Assembly: GCA_944382965.1 (NCBI GenBank)
Contig: CALWOA010000012.1
Span: 1-64,000 of the forward strand
Length of the DNA stretch: 64,000 bases
Reading direction: 5' to 3'
Source: an uncultured Oscillospiraceae bacterium
GTDB lineage: Bacteria > Bacillota > Clostridia > Oscillospirales > Oscillospiraceae
Of this stretch, positions 28,009-37,061 are shown in pieces. The notes beneath the pieces are model-generated. The model searched no databases and had not been told where the DNA came from. It saw only the letters and a list, made by a program, of their open reading frames with translations. How positions within the stretch are numbered: the stretch's first letter is position 1; each line of letters opens with the position of its first letter. The position numbers were made by a program, and so were the translations under genes.

Positions 28009-29922
28009 TTACACTATTTCAAACAATCCAGCAGAAGCACGCAGTTTATTCAGCTTTTTCATTTGCTGAGAATCAAGATTAAGCATATTCATATAGCGTG
28101 CTATGACTGTGCCCAGCGTGGCATGTATCAGCTTATGCACTGGCTCAAGTACAAGTATGAGATTGCCATAATTGTCATATCCTCCGTGTTTTACCGGTTT
28201 AATATGGTGGCAATGTATCTCACCTGTTGCTCGAAAGTCCTTTCCGGTAACTGCACACTTTCCCCATTGGGCTGAAAATAGGGATATGCGGTTATCCGCA
28301 TATTCTATGCTTTTCCCATTTAGGGGCAGACGCATAAGGGCTAACATTAAGGAAGTGTTAATTCTGAGATTGTCATGCAATCCGATTCTACCCTCCGGTG
28401 TAAAGCTGCACAGACTCCGCTTTTTGGAATGGGGCGGTTTATGCTGCGTGTAACCTATAGGGTAAATGGGTTCTTTTGTACCTGCCAAATATCGTATTTG
28501 AGCAGATGTACCGTACCTTTCCCATTCTATTTTTGTTAGCTTTCTGCCTTCCTTGCTTAACCGGGAATTTCTTTGTATCCGTAGCCTATTAGTGAAAACC
28601 GTCATAACAGCCCTGCTTAGTTTACTGCAATCCCTAGATATACAGGTTGCTATCTGGTAGTAGTTTTGGATACCCATGACCATGGAATTGTACAGGGTCA
28701 CTTCTTCAAACTCTGTTTTACCCGGTCGGGGGCGGGCTATATTCTTGGCTTGTGATACAAGTGCTGTTTTCTTGTTTGATAATTGCTTATCGCTGATATG
28801 GGATTTGACTACTTCCTTTTTTCCTTTCGGATGTACCTTAATTTTGAATCCAAGGAAGTCCGAATACCTGCGCTTTGCATTGACAATTTTGGTTTTTTCC
28901 TCCGATATTTCCAAATGCAATCGCTCCTCTAGCCACTTCGTAACAGCTATTTTGGTGCGCTCTGCATCTGTTTTAGTTCGGCAGAAAATACGAAAGTCAT
29001 CGGCATAGCGGATGATGTATATTTCTTTGAGCTTTGTTGTTCGCATTGCTCTGTATCCATGGCTGAGTATCTCTTTTCCGGCCTTGTTGAACCTTATCGA
29101 ATAATTCCTTGTGACCGGATTTTCATGCCATTGGCTGTCAATCCAGTGGTCAAGTTCATTCAGCACAATGTTGGCTAAAAGAGGTGAAATGATACCTCCC
29201 TGTGGTGTTCCTTTTTGGGGGTATGAGATACTGCCATCTGGCATCTTTATAGGTGCTCTTAGAATACATTTCAGAATATAAATCAGCTGCTTGTCCCTAA
29301 TTCCCATCGACCATATTTGCCGGATCAATTTGGCGTGGTCAACATTATCAAAGAATCCTTTTATATCAAATTCGATGATGTAATGGAGATTTGAGCGTTG
29401 CATAAGTCTATGCGTTTCCGCAATGGCATGCTCCACAGAACGATTTGGACGAAAACCATAGCTGTTTTCACTGAACCTGGCTTCGCATATCGGTTCCATG
29501 ATTTGCTTGATACATTGCTGTACCAATCTGTCCCATATACATGGGATACCCAATGGTCTTGTTTTACTGGGGTCGTAGGGCTTAGGGATTTCTTTTCTGC
29601 GAACAGTTTTCGGGCGGTAGCCATGCTTACTTCCTATCATTATGAATCTGACCTTTTCAACCACATCATCTGCTGACAGCTTTTGAATGTCCTTGATTGT
29701 CAGTTTATCCGTTCCTGCGGTATTACTGCCTGTATTGGTTTTGATATTGCGATATGCCAGTAGAATGTTCTCTCTTGAGAGAATCAGCTCCATGAGATTT
29801 GGAAAAACCTCATTTTGCTTACTCCTGTGGTATAAGTCATCCAAAACCATCTGCATGCCATAATATTCCGCATGTCGGATTTTATCTTCACATAACAGTT
29901 TGGGCTTTTTCTCTGTTGGCAT
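28009..29922 (-). CDS. ltrA: Group II intron-encoded reverse transcriptase/maturase with HNH endonuclease
   Basis: The 637-residue intron-encoded protein that helps the intron fold and splice and copies it into DNA targets. The reverse transcriptase palm has YADD (Y306) and PQGGIISPLLANI, and earlier blocks RPLGIPCIWDRLVQ and FSENSYGFRP are intact. A maturase (X) domain and a C-terminal HNH nuclease follow (CAVTGKDF, CHHIKPVKHGG, NLILVLEPVHKLIH). Nothing is truncated, so mobility and splicing competence are plausible. It is encoded on the same strand as the host pilin gene. The N-terminal ATG at 29922 lies within intron domain IV. Confidence 0.95.
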   Translation of the reverse strand: MPTEKKPKLLCEDKIRHAEYYGMQMVLDDLYHRSKQNEVFPNLMELILSRENILLAYRNIKTNTGSNTAGTDKLTIKDIQKLSADDVVEKVRFIMIGSKHGYRPKTVRRKEIPKPYDPSKTRPLGIPCIWDRLVQQCIKQIMEPICEARFSENSYGFRPNRSVEHAIAETHRLMQRSNLHYIIEFDIKGFFDNVDHAKLIRQIWSMGIRDKQLIYILKCILRAPIKMPDGSISYPQKGTPQGGIISPLLANIVLNELDHWIDSQWHENPVTRNYSIRFNKAGKEILSHGYRAMRTTKLKEIYIIRYADDFRIFCRTKTDAERTKIAVTKWLEERLHLEISEEKTKIVNAKRRYSDFLGFKIKVHPKGKKEVVKSHISDKQLSNKKTALVSQAKNIARPRPGKTEFEEVTLYNSMVMGIQNYYQIATCISRDCSKLSRAVMTVFTNRLRIQRNSRLSKEGRKLTKIEWERYGTSAQIRYLAGTKEPIYPIGYTQHKPPHSKKRSLCSFTPEGRIGLHDNLRINTSLMLALMRLPLNGKSIEYADNRISLFSAQWGKCAVTGKDFRATGEIHCHHIKPVKHGGYDNYGNLILVLEPVHKLIHATLGTVIARYMNMLNLDSQQMKKLNKLRASAGLFEIV

Positions 29923-30642
29923 AAGGCATCACCTCCATCTGGGGGGTAACCCTTTTTGTCATACCCGTAATCCTTAATAAATTGATTTGATATTAATTGA
30001 TAACTAACGACTTGAGGCCATTCCTCCATTCCCATTACAGGAACTTCACAGGTTCGACCTCTACTTTTCAACAGCAGTTCTGATGCTTATTGTTCTTCGT
30101 CATCCTATGTTCTCCACATGGAGAACACCTGCTATCTTTCCTCGTCCCGATAATCCTATCTGTGCATATACCTTTAGGTTCTTGCTTTGAGCCTATTGGC
30201 TGAGATGTGCCTGTAACACAACAGGGTATTTCATAAAGGCGATTTTTACTTTACCCCACCAACTGCGGCATCGCCGCCACACACATTTCTATGTGTTCAT
30301 CATTTAGACCCGTACATTCGCAAGTTTGTCAGATTCTTCATCATTCTAACCATGGGTATTTTATAGACCCCCGGCCTATAGGCAACACCATCCACCGCTG
30401 GACAGCTTTCGTGTACGATTGGTATTTATCCAATAAATACTTACGGTTGCTCTCAGCCGACTTCACCGAGCTTCTGACATTTAGGATTTCTCCATTTAAT
30501 GCCAGTCGGAGTATTAGGGTAGGCGTTTCAGGGCGTTACCCCTTCATTCCACCTATCGGATTATCAGTTCTACAGAGCCTAGTTTTTCACCTCTCTTTCT
30601 ACGGCTCCGTGCCTAACCTTTTCAGTTAGGAACGAGTCGCAC

Positions 30643-30949
30643 CGCCCTTGATCGCGTAACCGTTGCTGGTTTCGCCGTTGCCCAGGTTGTTGGCATCGGA
30701 GCCGCCTAGGATGTTTTCCACATAGCTTTCCTTGACACCGGTGGAGGTGAAGGAATTGACATTCCAAACACCGTCCTTCACAGCGTTCGTCCAGTCATAC
30801 TTGAAAATGGTGAGAGAACAGTTTGCGTCCGGATCAATGAGATAATCCGGAACCGGTGCCAGCTCCATGGCAGAAGCGGAGACGGGATAGGCCAGGCACA
30901 GAATCAGAGCCAGGCAGAGGGTCAATGCTTTCATGATGTTGCGTTTCAT
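30643..30949 (-). CDS. Major pilin, exon 1 (signal peptide and N-terminus)
   Basis: The upstream exon of the pilus backbone gene: 102 codons plus one base. It encodes a signal peptide (ALTLCLALILCLAYPVSASA) and the mature N-terminus (DPDANCSLTIFKYDW), with NSFTSTGVKESYVEN further on, as in SpaA-type pilins. The ATG overlaps the TGA of the tip-adhesin gene by four bases (ATGA), showing translational coupling. Unspliced reading runs five codons into the intron and stops, giving a secreted 107-residue stub without a sorting signal. Exon 2 is 25998-27835. Confidence 0.88.
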
Positions 30950-33900
30950 TTTGTTGTTCCTTTCTTGTACATAGATTTTGTTTTATCACTTGCCAGTACC
31001 AGGAAGAATCCGGTAAAGGCAAAGGCGATACAGATGGGAAGATAGAGGAAATCGGAAGCGCCAGTCTTGGGAAGATTGAACACATAGTTGTCCACCACAC
31101 GATAGGCGGCTTCATAGTTTTCCTCCGGGGTCAGCTTATCCACCAGGATGGATTCCTTCAGCAGCTGGTAACCGTTGGGGGTAGCAACCTCGGAAATGCG
31201 ATACTGGACCATGGGGGACAGGCCGGTAAACACAGCCATGCCGGAATCATCGGTGGTGATGCAGCCGCTGTCATCCAGACCTTCGCTGGAACAGCCGCCT
31301 GCCAGAATGGTTTCAGACTTGGTGACAGGCTTCCAAGATGTGCCATCTTCGCTCCACTCCAGGAGGAACTTGGCACCGGGGAGAGCCTCGTCATTGGGGT
31401 TGACCTTCTGCACCTGGATGGTTGCCGGAAGCAGCTCGTTTTCACAGGAGACAGACACCTGGGGATTGGCATCCTCTCCGGTAATGGTAAAGGTTTCAGA
31501 CCACGCCGTATTGCACTGGTAGAAGGCATTGCCCTTGGTTTCATTTACCTCATAAGTACCAATGGGGAAGATATTTTCGGTAGATGCAGCGCCGGTTTCA
31601 TCCACGGTCAGCACATAGCAGACCTCTCCCGGCTGGGCCACAGCGTGATCTCCAACCTTCACAGGACCGGCAGAGCGGTTGTAAACGGTGAACTCACATC
31701 CGGCGAAGGTTGCTCCGGTGGGAGCTGCGCCGCCGGTACCTTTGTCGGTTTTCTGGATGGTAAGACTTCCTAGGGTAGTTTCATCCTGGGGTTCTGCCGC
31801 AGTGGTAGTGCCTTCGCTGCTGGAGATAATGTTCTGCAGGGATTCTTCCGTCCAGTCAAAGTCGGCAATGCCGCCGTTGCTCTTCTGGGTAATGGTGGCA
31901 TACAGTACCGGCATCCGGTCATAACCGGCGGGAGCAGTGGTTTCGGTTACCTTCAAAGAACCCAGGGGCAGGTTGGGTACGCCGTTGGCGTCAACGTACA
32001 ACTCAGAACTTTCCGAATTGCTGTCCAGGGATTCCGGGCGATAGGCATAGGCACCGTTTCCGTCGGTGACGAAGTACCAAGTCCGAACCGGGTCGCCGGA
32101 CCAGTCCGTGTTGTCGTAATAATCCCAGCGGAAGATGGCTCCGGCAAAGGTAGCGCCGCCCTGGGCTGTACCGGTTTGGGAATCCGTCTTCTGGAAACTC
32201 TGGGTGGCAGGGTCAAAGGTGGGATCGTCACTGACCTCCACCACATAATCGCCGCTGGCAGGAATGGTAAATTCCACCGGAGTGCTGTCCAGCAGGAAGC
32301 CCTCGGGAGCGGTGATTTCCACCAGCGTGCCGGAGGTTCCAATGGGGAAGCTCTTGGCGGATGTGGCCTTGCCTTCTGCATTGGTCACCAGGGTTTCTAC
32401 CACTTTGTCGTCCACAATTATGTTGTATTCGGCACCTGCCAGGGAGTACATCGCATTGCCGGACAGCTGGGAAGCAGTCTGTTCTTCGCAGCGGAAGGTT
32501 TTCAGAATAGACAGCCGCTTGCCGTACTGGTTTTGGGCAGTGTAACCGCTGTCCTGGATGGCATCCACGGTACTGCCAGCCGTTACGGTTACTGTCACCG
32601 GCGGGGCATCCTGGGACCACATGGCTTTATCACCCCGGGGCTGATCTTCCATGGGGGCTTCCTGAACGGTGTACTGTCCGGGAACCAGTCTGCCGGAGGT
32701 GCCATAGCCGTCTGCTCCGGTGGTAATCTGGGCTACAACCTCTTTCCCGGAGTCATAGACATAGAACAGCCAGCCGCTTAAGTTGGCGGCACTGGCATCC
32801 GTGCCGGACACCCCTTTGCGGACACGGATCATGCCCTTTTCCACATTCACTGCGGTAGCGGAATCAGTGTACAGGGCGGCCTTGGTTTCACCGGCCTGGA
32901 CAGTCACCGTAACCACGGACTGAGAATCCAGGATGAAGTTATCCTTGTCGCTTCGGGTCTGGTTTGCAAGAGGTGCTTCCCGAACGTAGTAGGTACCGGG
33001 AGAGAGGGTGATGCCGGTGCTGGCAAAGCCGCTGGCATCGGTGGTCAGGGTTTTGACAATGTTGGCAAAGCCGGAATCGCTGGCGATCTGGAATATCCAG
33101 CCGTCCAGCTTGCCGGTAGTACTGGCAGAGGTCACTGCCTTCTGTACGGTGATGGCACTCAGTTCCACATTGGTGGCCGTCACCCCCGTGCCATTGTTTG
33201 CCAGCACGGTCTCCGAGCCAGTGATGGTCACGGTAACCACATTGCTGCTGAGCTGGTAGTTTGCCTTGTCGCTGCGGGTCTGGTTTGCCAATGGGGCTTC
33301 TCTGACATAGTAAGTACCGGGAGCAAGCACATTGCCGGTGGTTCCTTCGCCGCTGGCATTGGTGGTGATGGTTGCCACGATGCTGGAGAAGCTGCTGTTC
33401 TTGGACACCTGGAAAATCCAGCCGTTCAGCTTTTCGGATGGGTTGGCAGAGGTAACTGCCTTCTTGACGGTGATTGCTCCAGCCGGTGCGGTGTTGGTCA
33501 CGGAACCCACGCTGATGGTGTTGCCGTTAACCGTGCCCTGAAGGACATTGGACGACAGGGTCCAGCCGGTGGTGGACACCCGATCCTGCCGAGAGGCGGG
33601 AGCTTCCCGGACATAGTAAGTGCCGTTGGTGACATTGGAGAAGGTGGCAATGCCCCGGGAATTGGTGTAGGCCGACATCAGCGGATTGGTCCCGGCGGTT
33701 GCGTTGGCCCGGGAGCTGTACAGTTCAAACTTCCAGTTCTGGACCGAGCCGGTACCGCTGACATTCTTGGTCACGCTGATGTTTCCGGTGGGCGGGGTCA
33801 CGGTTTCGTAGGCAAAGCTGGAAACCGTCAGCACAACCTGGTCGCTGGAAGTTACCCAGGATACCTTGTACTGAGAGTTCTCCACACTCAGGCGGCTTCC

Positions 33901-35163
33901 GGAAGTGGTATTGACCCAGGCCCAAATCTTGTCATTCAGGGCATTGTAGGCGGAGCGGACATTGCCCCGGTCGAAGTTGTCAATCACCCGGGAATTGGAG
34001 CAGTAGGAGGGGTCCGGGAAGGATCTCCAACCGCCGACTACTTCCCAGACCATGATCTGGGCTGCGGCAAAAGCGCATTGGTTGGGGTTTACGGGATTCA
34101 GAATGCTGGTGCCGGAACTGCTGTGGGAACCCCAGTCGAAGGTGTTCTGGTTTAGACCCAGCATGGCAATGAGCGCGATGGCTTTGCGCTGGTTCTCACT
34201 GAGGCTTGACCAAACGGAATCGCCGTGCTTGCTTCCCCAGCTGTAAATGCTTACGGTTGAGGAAGAAGCACCGCCGCCGGTGGCGTAGCCGAAACTCTTG
34301 TGGGGTTCCAGGCAATAGCCGGGGGTGGAGGGGCTGTCCACATAGTGATAGGTAATGTCATGGAGGCGGCTAGCAGAGCCTACCGAGATGTAGTTGTATC
34401 CCTGGACGGCATATACGCCCCAGATGGAGTGGGCCACCAGAATGCTGGGGAAATCGCTGGACAAAATGGCAAACTTGGTTCCCTGGGAGAAGTCCGTCAC
34501 GGGGAAGGACACTTCCTTCAGGGCCTTCTCTTCTACCATGGGGACGGCTTCCAGCCGTTCCATGGTGCCGTCCGGCAGGATGCGGACAACGGATACGCAG
34601 TTTCCGTTCAGCGCTCGGAAAGCAGAGCTGTTGAAGTACACCTTCATTTCAAAAGAAGTGCCTTCCCAGTCTGCATCCGAGATGTCCAGGTTCAGGACGC
34701 AGTAGTCCAGGATGTTCAGAAACCCGGCTGTCTCCATACAGGCAGTCATGGTATTGTTATCCAGTTCTGCAGCGGTTACATCAAGCTGGGTTCCCGCTTC
34801 CACCTGGAATCCGTCTGAGAAGGTAATGCTGATGGAAGCGTCCCGGCTTTCTAAAAAGGAAGCCAGGGTGGACACCATCTGCCTGGGCGGAAGGGTTTCC
34901 TCTGTTGGCGAGGTAGTTTCCGTCGTGGGCGGCACGTTCTGCTCGGTGGCAGCGGTGGTTTCCGGGGGAGGCTCTGTGGATTCCACATTGGCCTCAGTTG
35001 CAGTTTCCGGGGGTGGGTCATCCGCCCCGGGGGAAGTGGCAGCTGTCTGTGCTGGTGCTGATCCCGGCGGTTCTGAAGCCGATGCGGTCAGCGCCGGCGT
35101 AAAACAGGACAGCACCAGCATCAGCACCAAAAAGATGGCTGCCGTGCGTTTGATGGTTTGCAT
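30946..35163 (-). CDS. Large LPXTG pilus tip adhesin with thioester domain and repeated SpaA/Cna-B domains
   Basis: A 1405-residue wall-anchored protein: a signal peptide to about residue 30, then a Thr/Pro/Glu-rich spacer (35-95). A thioester domain has Cys284 (GYCLEPHKSFG) and Gln369 (AAAQIMVWEV), the pair expected to form the internal Cys-Gln thioester that bonds covalently to host targets. At least six beta-repeats follow (ISVTKNVSG, ITVKKAVTS, ITVQKAVTS, IRVRKGVSG and later ones), several with WIFQV cores and YYVREAP segments. The sorting signal is LPKTG (1364-1368) with helix and basic tail. It is the first gene of the pilus operon (AGGAGG before ATG 35163) and is coupled to the major pilin. 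Confidence 0.92.
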   Translation of the reverse strand: MQTIKRTAAIFLVLMLVLSCFTPALTASASEPPGSAPAQTAATSPGADDPPPETATEANVESTEPPPETTAATEQNVPPTTETTSPTEETLPPRQMVSTLASFLESRDASISITFSDGFQVEAGTQLDVTAAELDNNTMTACMETAGFLNILDYCVLNLDISDADWEGTSFEMKVYFNSSAFRALNGNCVSVVRILPDGTMERLEAVPMVEEKALKEVSFPVTDFSQGTKFAILSSDFPSILVAHSIWGVYAVQGYNYISVGSASRLHDITYHYVDSPSTPGYCLEPHKSFGYATGGGASSSTVSIYSWGSKHGDSVWSSLSENQRKAIALIAMLGLNQNTFDWGSHSSSGTSILNPVNPNQCAFAAAQIMVWEVVGGWRSFPDPSYCSNSRVIDNFDRGNVRSAYNALNDKIWAWVNTTSGSRLSVENSQYKVSWVTSSDQVVLTVSSFAYETVTPPTGNISVTKNVSGTGSVQNWKFELYSSRANATAGTNPLMSAYTNSRGIATFSNVTNGTYYVREAPASRQDRVSTTGWTLSSNVLQGTVNGNTISVGSVTNTAPAGAITVKKAVTSANPSEKLNGWIFQVSKNSSFSSIVATITTNASGEGTTGNVLAPGTYYVREAPLANQTRSDKANYQLSSNVVTVTITGSETVLANNGTGVTATNVELSAITVQKAVTSASTTGKLDGWIFQIASDSGFANIVKTLTTDASGFASTGITLSPGTYYVREAPLANQTRSDKDNFILDSQSVVTVTVQAGETKAALYTDSATAVNVEKGMIRVRKGVSGTDASAANLSGWLFYVYDSGKEVVAQITTGADGYGTSGRLVPGQYTVQEAPMEDQPRGDKAMWSQDAPPVTVTVTAGSTVDAIQDSGYTAQNQYGKRLSILKTFRCEEQTASQLSGNAMYSLAGAEYNIIVDDKVVETLVTNAEGKATSAKSFPIGTSGTLVEITAPEGFLLDSTPVEFTIPASGDYVVEVSDDPTFDPATQSFQKTDSQTGTAQGGATFAGAIFRWDYYDNTDWSGDPVRTWYFVTDGNGAYAYRPESLDSNSESSELYVDANGVPNLPLGSLKVTETTAPAGYDRMPVLYATITQKSNGGIADFDWTEESLQNIISSSEGTTTAAEPQDETTLGSLTIQKTDKGTGGAAPTGATFAGCEFTVYNRSAGPVKVGDHAVAQPGEVCYVLTVDETGAASTENIFPIGTYEVNETKGNAFYQCNTAWSETFTITGEDANPQVSVSCENELLPATIQVQKVNPNDEALPGAKFLLEWSEDGTSWKPVTKSETILAGGCSSEGLDDSGCITTDDSGMAVFTGLSPMVQYRISEVATPNGYQLLKESILVDKLTPEENYEAAYRVVDNYVFNLPKTGASDFLYLPICIAFAFTGFFLVLASDKTKSMYKKGTTK

Positions 35164-35242
35164 GGTTTACCTCCTGGTCATATATTTGTTTCGGCTGTTT
35201 TGAAACAGCCGGAAACATCTCTGAAACCCGAATCCGGGCATG

Positions 35243-35274
35243 AAAAAACCCCTCGGCAATTTCTTGCTGAGGGG
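35243..35274 (-). terminator. Rho-independent terminator between cysteine-rich lipoprotein and pilus operon
   Basis: CCCCTCAGCAAG and CTTGCTGAGG-like arms form a stem followed by six T on the minus strand. It lies 15 bases after the lipoprotein stop codon and about 80 bases before the tip-adhesin start, separating the surface-protein genes from the pilus genes. Confidence 0.75.
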
Positions 35275-35288
35275 TGGATGGGAGGGAA

Positions 35289-36398
35289 TTATTTGGTTGC
35301 ACCGCAGACAGAACACTGCTCCCAGTCTTTCGCTGGGACATCCACTACGGTTTCCGAGGTGGTGTAATAGGAGTGGCTGTTCAGATCTTCCGGCGGAACG
35401 CTGTTCTGATGAGCCATGTAGGCGTCGATACCTGCTCCGCCATTGTAGGGGGCCGACCAACCACAGTGACAGCGGACATAGACCTCTGTGTGGGTGACGG
35501 CATCCTCGTGATGGTGGACCCAGCTGTGAGCGGCGGAAGTGGTTTCCGAATAGGTATCTCCGCAGACGCTGCACTTGTAAGTAGTAGCACCATTATGAGT
35601 GCAGTCCGCCGGGTCGGAGGAAATAACACTGTAGCTGTGGCCCAAAGCAGGCTTGTAGGAAGGCTTCTTTTCTTCTGTGCCGCAGACGGTGCATTTGCGG
35701 ATGTAACAGCCATCTGATGTGCAGGTGGGAGCCACTTCTGTTGCCAGACCATAGGTGTGGATGTGGGCTTCCGGCTGTTCCGGCTGTGCGGGGGCTTCCA
35801 GTTTTGGAATCACCTCTTCTTGAGAAGCGGAACAGTTCCGGCATTTTCTCACTTTTGTGCCGGTGGAGGAAACAGTGGGCTCTTTGGCGGTTTCCCAGCT
35901 GCCCCAGCTGTGACCGGCTGCGGGAACGAAATCAGCGGGATAGGTATCCCCGCAGGAGCAGGTATAGGTGGTAAACCCTTCTGTGGTGCAGCCCGGCTTG
36001 GTCACGGAGTTGCTGTACTGGTGGGTGTGGCCGGGAGTGGTCGCAGGAAGCGGCTTAGTTTCCTCAATGGAAGTCCCGGAGGTGTGGGTTACAGAGGAAG
36101 TCCCAGATGTGTGGATTGCAGAGGGGGCGGAGCCAGCCGAAGAAGATTCCTGCCGGATAGTTACTGCGCTGACTGCATCTGTGCTGGCAGCTTCCTCTTT
36201 GACTGGCTCGGTTTCGGGAATGGTGAATTCCGTAGGGACTTCCGCAGCCTGGGTGGTTTCCACCGGTGTGGTCGTGACAATGGGAACTGTTTCGGATGTG
36301 GTTTCGGTGGTGACAGCGGCGATGGGAGCTGACCGCCCGCAGCCGGTGAGACAAAGAGTCAGAACTGCTGCCGTAAGAATGTAAGGTATCTGTTTCAT
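35289..36398 (-). CDS. Lipoprotein with repeated CxxC zinc-ribbon-like modules
   Basis: A 369-residue lipoprotein. The signal peptide ends in the lipobox LTGC, so it should be lipidated and held on the outer face of the membrane. A Thr/Ser/Glu/Pro-rich spacer of about 90 residues follows. It then carries repeated modules built on GCTTEGFTTYTCSCG, TCTSDGCYIRKCTVCG and DCTHNGATTYKCSVCG, each with two CxxC/CxC-type pairs, and GHSWGSW/GHSYSV His-containing linkers. Such repeats occur in secreted Clostridia proteins; metal binding is probable but unproved. ATG 36398 has AAAGGAG upstream; an earlier in-frame ATG at 36458 lacks the signal. The next gene upstream is a paralogue. Confidence 0.75.
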   Translation of the reverse strand: MKQIPYILTAAVLTLCLTGCGRSAPIAAVTTETTSETVPIVTTTPVETTQAAEVPTEFTIPETEPVKEEAASTDAVSAVTIRQESSSAGSAPSAIHTSGTSSVTHTSGTSIEETKPLPATTPGHTHQYSNSVTKPGCTTEGFTTYTCSCGDTYPADFVPAAGHSWGSWETAKEPTVSSTGTKVRKCRNCSASQEEVIPKLEAPAQPEQPEAHIHTYGLATEVAPTCTSDGCYIRKCTVCGTEEKKPSYKPALGHSYSVISSDPADCTHNGATTYKCSVCGDTYSETTSAAHSWVHHHEDAVTHTEVYVRCHCGWSAPYNGGAGIDAYMAHQNSVPPEDLNSHSYYTTSETVVDVPAKDWEQCSVCGATK

Positions 36399-36468
36399 GA
36401 TTATAGATCTCCTTTTCCTTTTTTCCTGATTATACGGTGTCAAAGGAGAAGGTGACAACGATGTCCGC

Positions 36469-37044
36469 TTAGCCCAGTTTGGGCAGGGTCACCGTCTCGG
36501 TCTCCTGGCAGCGGGCGCATTGCCGCTCCGCAATTCCTGTGGTGGTTTCGGTAGGGGCTTTCTTGACCGACCAGGGGCCAAAACTGTGCCCCAGGGCGCT
36601 CTCGCCCAATTCCATATCGCTGTAACCGCAGTTCTTGCAGGTGTAGATGGTGCAGCCATTTTTGGTGCAGGTAGGATTCCGGACGGCAATGACGTAGGAA
36701 TGGGCCAGCGGTTCTATATTCTCCTGGTAAGAAGCTCCGCACTCACAGGTATAGGTGCGGACACCGGATGAGGTGCAGGTGGGAGCCTTAGTGACTTTCC
36801 CGGTGTAGGTATGTTCATGGATGGTGGGTTCTGTTGTAGGCGCAACTGTGGCAGCTTCCGTGGCTGAAGGCATTGTACTTACAGATATTTCCGTTGGTTC
36901 CGTTGCTTCTTCAGTAGGTGCAGCAGAAGGTGAGGAAAATTCGATAACAGCAGCAGGGGGCTGCCAAAGGGAGAGTAAGCAGATACAGATGGATAGTGCA
37001 ACTGCAAGAGCAGCCAGAAAAAGCATAAGATGTTCACTTTTCAT
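36469..37044 (-). CDS. Membrane-anchored protein with CxxC zinc-ribbon-like repeats
   Basis: A 191-residue protein with a single N-terminal helix (LMLFLAALAVALSICICLLSL), probably an uncleaved anchor, a Thr/Glu/Pro-rich spacer and three cysteine modules (PTCTSSGVRTYTCECG, PTCTKNGCTIYTCKNCG, ERQCARCQ). The repeats match those of the adjacent lipoprotein, so the pair arose by duplication. It ends in TLPKLG, which is not an LPXTG sorting motif in context: there is no helix or basic tail. ATG 37044 follows AAAGGAG. Role unknown. Confidence 0.7.
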   Translation of the reverse strand: MKSEHLMLFLAALAVALSICICLLSLWQPPAAVIEFSSPSAAPTEEATEPTEISVSTMPSATEAATVAPTTEPTIHEHTYTGKVTKAPTCTSSGVRTYTCECGASYQENIEPLAHSYVIAVRNPTCTKNGCTIYTCKNCGYSDMELGESALGHSFGPWSVKKAPTETTTGIAERQCARCQETETVTLPKLG

Positions 37045-37061
37045 AATGGAATCGGCTCCTT

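Larger units (their letters stand above)
27836..30642 (-). mobile_element. Complete group II intron interrupting the major pilin gene
   Basis: A 2807-base ribozyme/retroelement. The 5' end is GTGCGAC (consensus GUGYG), first base 30642; the 3' end is CTAT, last base 27836. The flanking exon ends ...AAGGGCG, and the intron contains CGCCCT on the minus strand at 30530-30535, perfectly complementary to the last six exon bases, as EBS1-IBS1 pairing requires. Domain V is recognisable at 27909-27947, and a GTATGCGGC/GCCGCATAC stem with a domain VI-like segment follows it before the 3' end. The intron protein lies in domain IV. Joining exons at these points restores one open pilin frame, so the junctions are well supported. 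Confidence 0.9.
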
